This document shows, in pieces, positions 16,177 through 18,117 of a DNA stretch of 18,117 nt. A program made the translations under genes and the position numbers. The notes under the pieces were generated by a model. That model saw only the letters and a list, made by a program, of their open reading frames with translations, did no database searches and was not told where the DNA came from. The DNA comes from Candidatus Aminicenantes bacterium UBA876. GTDB taxonomy: Bacteria > Acidobacteriota > Aminicenantia > UBA2199. The stretch spans positions 1 to 18,117 of the forward strand of contig DBFQ01000055.1 of assembly GCA_002294665.1 (NCBI GenBank), read 5' to 3'. Position 1 is the first letter of the stretch. Each line of letters begins with the position of its first letter.

Positions 16177-17346
16177 TCAGAACAGCGGCAGCGCTTTGAT
16201 TCGTTCCAGGGCTTCAGCGAGAGTGACACGGGGGCAGGCAAGGTTCATGCGCTGAAAACCCCCGCCGCCGGGACCGAAGATCGGTCCTTCATCCAGCCAG
16301 ACCCGGGCCTTATTCCGCAGGCGTTTTGTCAACTCATCATCATCCAGGCCGGACGCGCTGCAATCGATCCAGGCCAGGTACGTGCCTTCCATGGGCATGG
16401 GCCTGGCCCAGGGAATGTGCTGCGCGCAGAAACCGGTCAGAAAGTCATGGTTGGCCTTGATATAGGTTTTGAGTTGCCGCAACCATTCCTGGCCGTGGCG
16501 ATAGGCGGCTTCCGCGGCGGCGATACCGAATGGATTGCTCAGCCCCAGGCCGACGGTTTTCATGGCGGCCAGAAAGCGCGCGCGCTTTTCAGCCGAAGGA
16601 ATCATAACCGTAGAGATCTGCAGGCCGGCCAGGTTAAAGGTCTTGGATGGCGCATAACAGGTGACCAGGTCATGCTTGAGGTCGGGAGCCACGGTTTCGA
16701 GCGGCAGGTGCCTGTGTCCCGGCATGGCCAGGTCCGCATGGATTTCATCGCTGATCACCAGGATATCATGTCTGCGGCAGATCCCTGAAAGTTCGCTCAG
16801 TTCCCCGTGATTCCAGACCCGGCCCACGGGATTGTGGGGTGAGCATAAGATCAACATGCGCGCGCCGGCCCGGGCGTGTTTTTCAAAACCCTCAAGGTCC
16901 ATGCGCCAGGAATCGTTTTCCCGGATCAGCGGGTTGAAAACCACCTTCCGCCGGTTGTTTTCCAGTGCCCACATGAAAGGGTAATAGACCGGTGGCTGGA
17001 TGATGACCTTGCCTTGCGGTTGTGAGAAAGCCTGAACGGCAAGGTTGATCGCGGGAACCACACCGGGGGTGACCACGACTGAATCCATTTCGATTTCCCA
17101 GTTGTGCTCGGTATTCAGCCAGTCACGAACGGCCAGGAAAAAGGAATCCGGGTGGCCGGTATAGCCGTAAATGCCGTGCGCGGCCCGGGACTTGACCGCC
17201 TCGACCACCTCCGGCGGCGCGGCAAAGTCCATGTCCGCCACCCACATGGGCAGAATGTCGGCCACTCCCGTTCTTTCCTGGCGGAAGTCCCATTTCAGGG
17301 ATGCAGTGCCGCTGCGGTCGACGATTCGGTCAAAATCGTATGTCAT
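16177..17346 (-). CDS. MalY/PatB-type PLP-dependent C-S lyase (cystathionine beta-lyase-like aminotransferase)
   Basis: This is a 389-aa fold-type I PLP enzyme. The start, TYDFDRIVDRSGTASLKWDF, followed by LPMWVADMDFAAPPEV, is the hallmark of the MalY/PatB subgroup. These cleave C-S bonds of cystathionine or related thioether amino acids to pyruvate, ammonia and a thiol. IYGYTGHPDSF (about 59-69), SPHNPVGRVW (169-178), SDEIHADL (199-206, Asp200 for the PLP nitrogen) and APSKTFNLAG (232-241, Schiff-base Lys235) follow. RMNLACPR near the end supplies the carboxylate-binding Arg. An upstream ATG at 17421 exists, but AGAGAGG (17352-17358) lies 5 nt before the ATG at 17346. The exact substrate is uncertain; an aminotransferase role cannot be excluded. 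Confidence 0.92.
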   Translation of the reverse strand: MTYDFDRIVDRSGTASLKWDFRQERTGVADILPMWVADMDFAAPPEVVEAVKSRAAHGIYGYTGHPDSFFLAVRDWLNTEHNWEIEMDSVVVTPGVVPAINLAVQAFSQPQGKVIIQPPVYYPFMWALENNRRKVVFNPLIRENDSWRMDLEGFEKHARAGARMLILCSPHNPVGRVWNHGELSELSGICRRHDILVISDEIHADLAMPGHRHLPLETVAPDLKHDLVTCYAPSKTFNLAGLQISTVMIPSAEKRARFLAAMKTVGLGLSNPFGIAAAEAAYRHGQEWLRQLKTYIKANHDFLTGFCAQHIPWARPMPMEGTYLAWIDCSASGLDDDELTKRLRNKARVWLDEGPIFGPGGGGFQRMNLACPRVTLAEALERIKALPLF

Positions 17347-17401
17347 GCCATCCTCTCTGGAGTTAGAGGCCATTCTACTCGAATCCATTGTCCGGGGCAA
17401 A

Positions 17402-17416
17402 CCGATTATATATCGG
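17402..17416 (-). promoter_or_regulatory. TATAAT box inside an inverted repeat
   Basis: On the minus strand a perfect TATAAT (17405-17410) lies 58 nt upstream of the lyase ATG. It is enclosed by the inverted repeat CCGAT-N5-ATCGG (17402-17406 and 17412-17416). No good -35 box is seen at 16-18 nt. A -10 element covered by an operator-like repeat would suit repression or activation, but this is inference from a short motif. Confidence 0.35.
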
Positions 17417-17484
17417 GGCATCAGCAGCGGTATTGAGAAAAATCATTCAAATCACGCCATATATGTCCATGGGAGAGCCGATCA

Positions 17485-17898
17485 GTGAAAACCTGTCGCT
17501 TGAGCGCGCTTTTTGTCTTTTTTTTGCTGCTGGGTGCAGCGATTGCCGCAGCCGCGGTTTACAAGTCTCAATGCCTGGATGGTATTGCGCTGCGGGCCGT
17601 GATCCGGCTGCAGGATCATGATACCGATTTTCATTGTTCCGTCGTGTTCCGGCGTCGGGCCGCCAATATCGTTCTCGACCTGAACCAGGTCCTGCCCATG
17701 GTGCCGCGCAATGACCGCTTCATGACCCTGTACCTTTTTACGGAAGAGATCACGGATCCACAAAAGATCTCCGCCAAGCTTGTGACGGACCCACCGGAGA
17801 ATGTTGCCGATCCTCCACCGCCGGAAGAATGGCCCGCCCGTTCCTTGTGGTGGATCCGGATCAGCGAGCCGCTGCCGGATCAAGCAGTCGAAAGTTAA
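17485..17898 (+). CDS. Small exported protein of unknown function
   Basis: This 137-aa protein starts with GTG, 7 nt after GGGAGAG (17471-17477). It has a clear signal peptide: MKTCRLSALFVFFLLLGAAI, then an alanine run with likely cleavage near residue 24, so it is probably periplasmic or surface-exposed. There is no lipobox. The mature part is about 113 residues with a beta-like section (IVLDLNQVLPM, TLYLFTEEI) and the proline-rich DPPENVADPPPPEEWP (102-117). I recognise no family. It is divergent from the lyase gene across 138 nt. A run of eight T (17518-17525) lies inside the signal-peptide codons. The last codons and stop are inside a heptamer repeat, so the original C-terminus may have been replaced. 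Confidence 0.6.
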   Translation: MKTCRLSALFVFFLLLGAAIAAAAVYKSQCLDGIALRAVIRLQDHDTDFHCSVVFRRRAANIVLDLNQVLPMVPRNDRFMTLYLFTEEITDPQKISAKLVTDPPENVADPPPPEEWPARSLWWIRISEPLPDQAVES

Positions 17899-17913
17899 AA
17901 GTCGAAAGTTGAA
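17886..17913. repeat. Heptamer tandem repeat AGTYRAA x4
   Basis: Four 7-nt units, AGTCGAA, AGTTAAA, AGTCGAA and AGTTGAA, form two copies of a 14-mer, followed by AGG. The first units overlap the 3' end of the exported-protein gene and supply its TAA stop. The unit resembles the reverse strand of the octamer array at 10370-10466. Confidence 0.75.
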
Positions 17914-18012
17914 AGGAAACAGGCAAAACCTTGTGATGGCACTAAGGAGTGTCAGTGATGAGGAAACCAACCAGGCAGCTCTGCTCAGAATGCCTGTCCG
18001 AGTTGTGATGAT

Positions 18013-18026
18013 GCGCTTTTAAGCGC
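18013..18026. repeat. Short inverted repeat
   Basis: GCGCTTTTAAGCGC can pair as a 5-bp stem with a TTTA loop. It lies in the gene-free end of the window. There is no following U-run on the plus strand, so it is not called a terminator. Confidence 0.4.
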
Positions 18027-18040
18027 TGTGATGAAAAATG

Positions 18041-18051
18041 GGGGTGTCCCC
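18041..18051. repeat. Short inverted repeat GGGG-TGT-CCCC
   Basis: A 4-bp G/C stem with a 3-nt loop. On the minus strand it is followed by CATTTTT, which could make a weak intrinsic terminator for a gene beyond the window end. On the plus strand it is followed by AAAAT. Confidence 0.35.
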
Positions 18052-18057
18052 AAAATC

Positions 18058-18085
18058 GAACACCTGTCTCCTGCCACCTGTCACC
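18058..18085. repeat. Heptamer tandem repeat TGYCWCC
   Basis: Three contiguous units, TGTCTCC, TGCCACC and TGTCACC (18065-18085), follow a degenerate GAACACC unit. On the minus strand the consensus is GGTGRCA. It has the same unit length as the repeat at 17886-17913 but a different word. A T-run follows. Confidence 0.6.
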
Positions 18086-18117
18086 TTTTTTGGCTCTATT
18101 ACGTTTCGTGTGGGTAA

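Noticed and set aside
17958..18008. A 16-codon frame (MRKPTRQLCSECLSEL) with AAGGAG at 17944-17949, 8 nt before its ATG
   Set aside because: The SD spacing is good, but it is too short and without conservation evidence. It could be a chance frame or the remnant of a broken gene.
18013..18051. Boundary of a REP-associated transposase or other mobile element
   Set aside because: The two small palindromes recall such elements, but no transposase coding sequence, terminal repeat pair or target duplication is visible.

Overview
The window carries the distal part of a bacterial division and cell-wall (dcw) operon, followed by unrelated metabolic genes and two short-repeat-rich intergenic regions. 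The DNA is fairly GC-rich, with good Shine-Dalgarno (SD) sites and ATG or GTG starts. FtsQ, FtsA, a PatB-type lyase and AccA/AccD-like domains fit an uncultured diderm-type bacterium, possibly Acidobacteriota/Aminicenantota-like. That placement is a guess: no rRNA or other decisive marker is present.

Region 1 (1-10320, all + strand): the 3' end of murF, then murD, ftsW, murC, ftsQ, ftsA, ftsZ, hutI (imidazolonepropionase), a Memo-family gene and a WYL-domain regulator. Successive genes overlap by 1-8 nt or are separated by at most 21 nt, so the block looks like one transcription unit. The canonical genes mraY (between murF and murD), murG (between ftsW and murC), and murB/ddl (between murC and ftsQ) are absent. 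MurD and MurC supply cytoplasmic UDP-MurNAc-peptide synthesis, and FtsW/FtsQ/FtsA/FtsZ supply the divisome. The lipid-linked steps must be encoded elsewhere.

Region 2 (10321-10677): 357 nt without a gene. It holds a pyrimidine-rich octamer array and then an AT-rich stretch ending in a good sigma70-like promoter. That promoter serves a 131-aa protein of unknown function (10678-11073, +).

Region 3 (11091-15974, - strand): one very large gene, 1627 aa, that appears to be a complete acetyl/acyl-CoA carboxylase in a single chain. Its order is unusual: CT-alpha, about 540 unassigned residues, CT-beta, biotin carboxylase, then biotin carrier. It has its own likely promoter.

Region 4 (16177-17346, - strand): a MalY/PatB-type PLP-dependent C-S lyase/aminotransferase. 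It is divergent from a small exported protein (17485-17898, +) whose 3' end and stop codon lie inside a heptamer repeat. The last 219 nt hold no convincing gene, but contain more heptamer repeats and two short palindromes.

The best candidates for something undescribed are the permuted single-chain carboxylase, the lipid-step-depleted dcw operon with hutI fused to its tail by an overlapping start, and the family of 7/8-bp intergenic tandem repeats.
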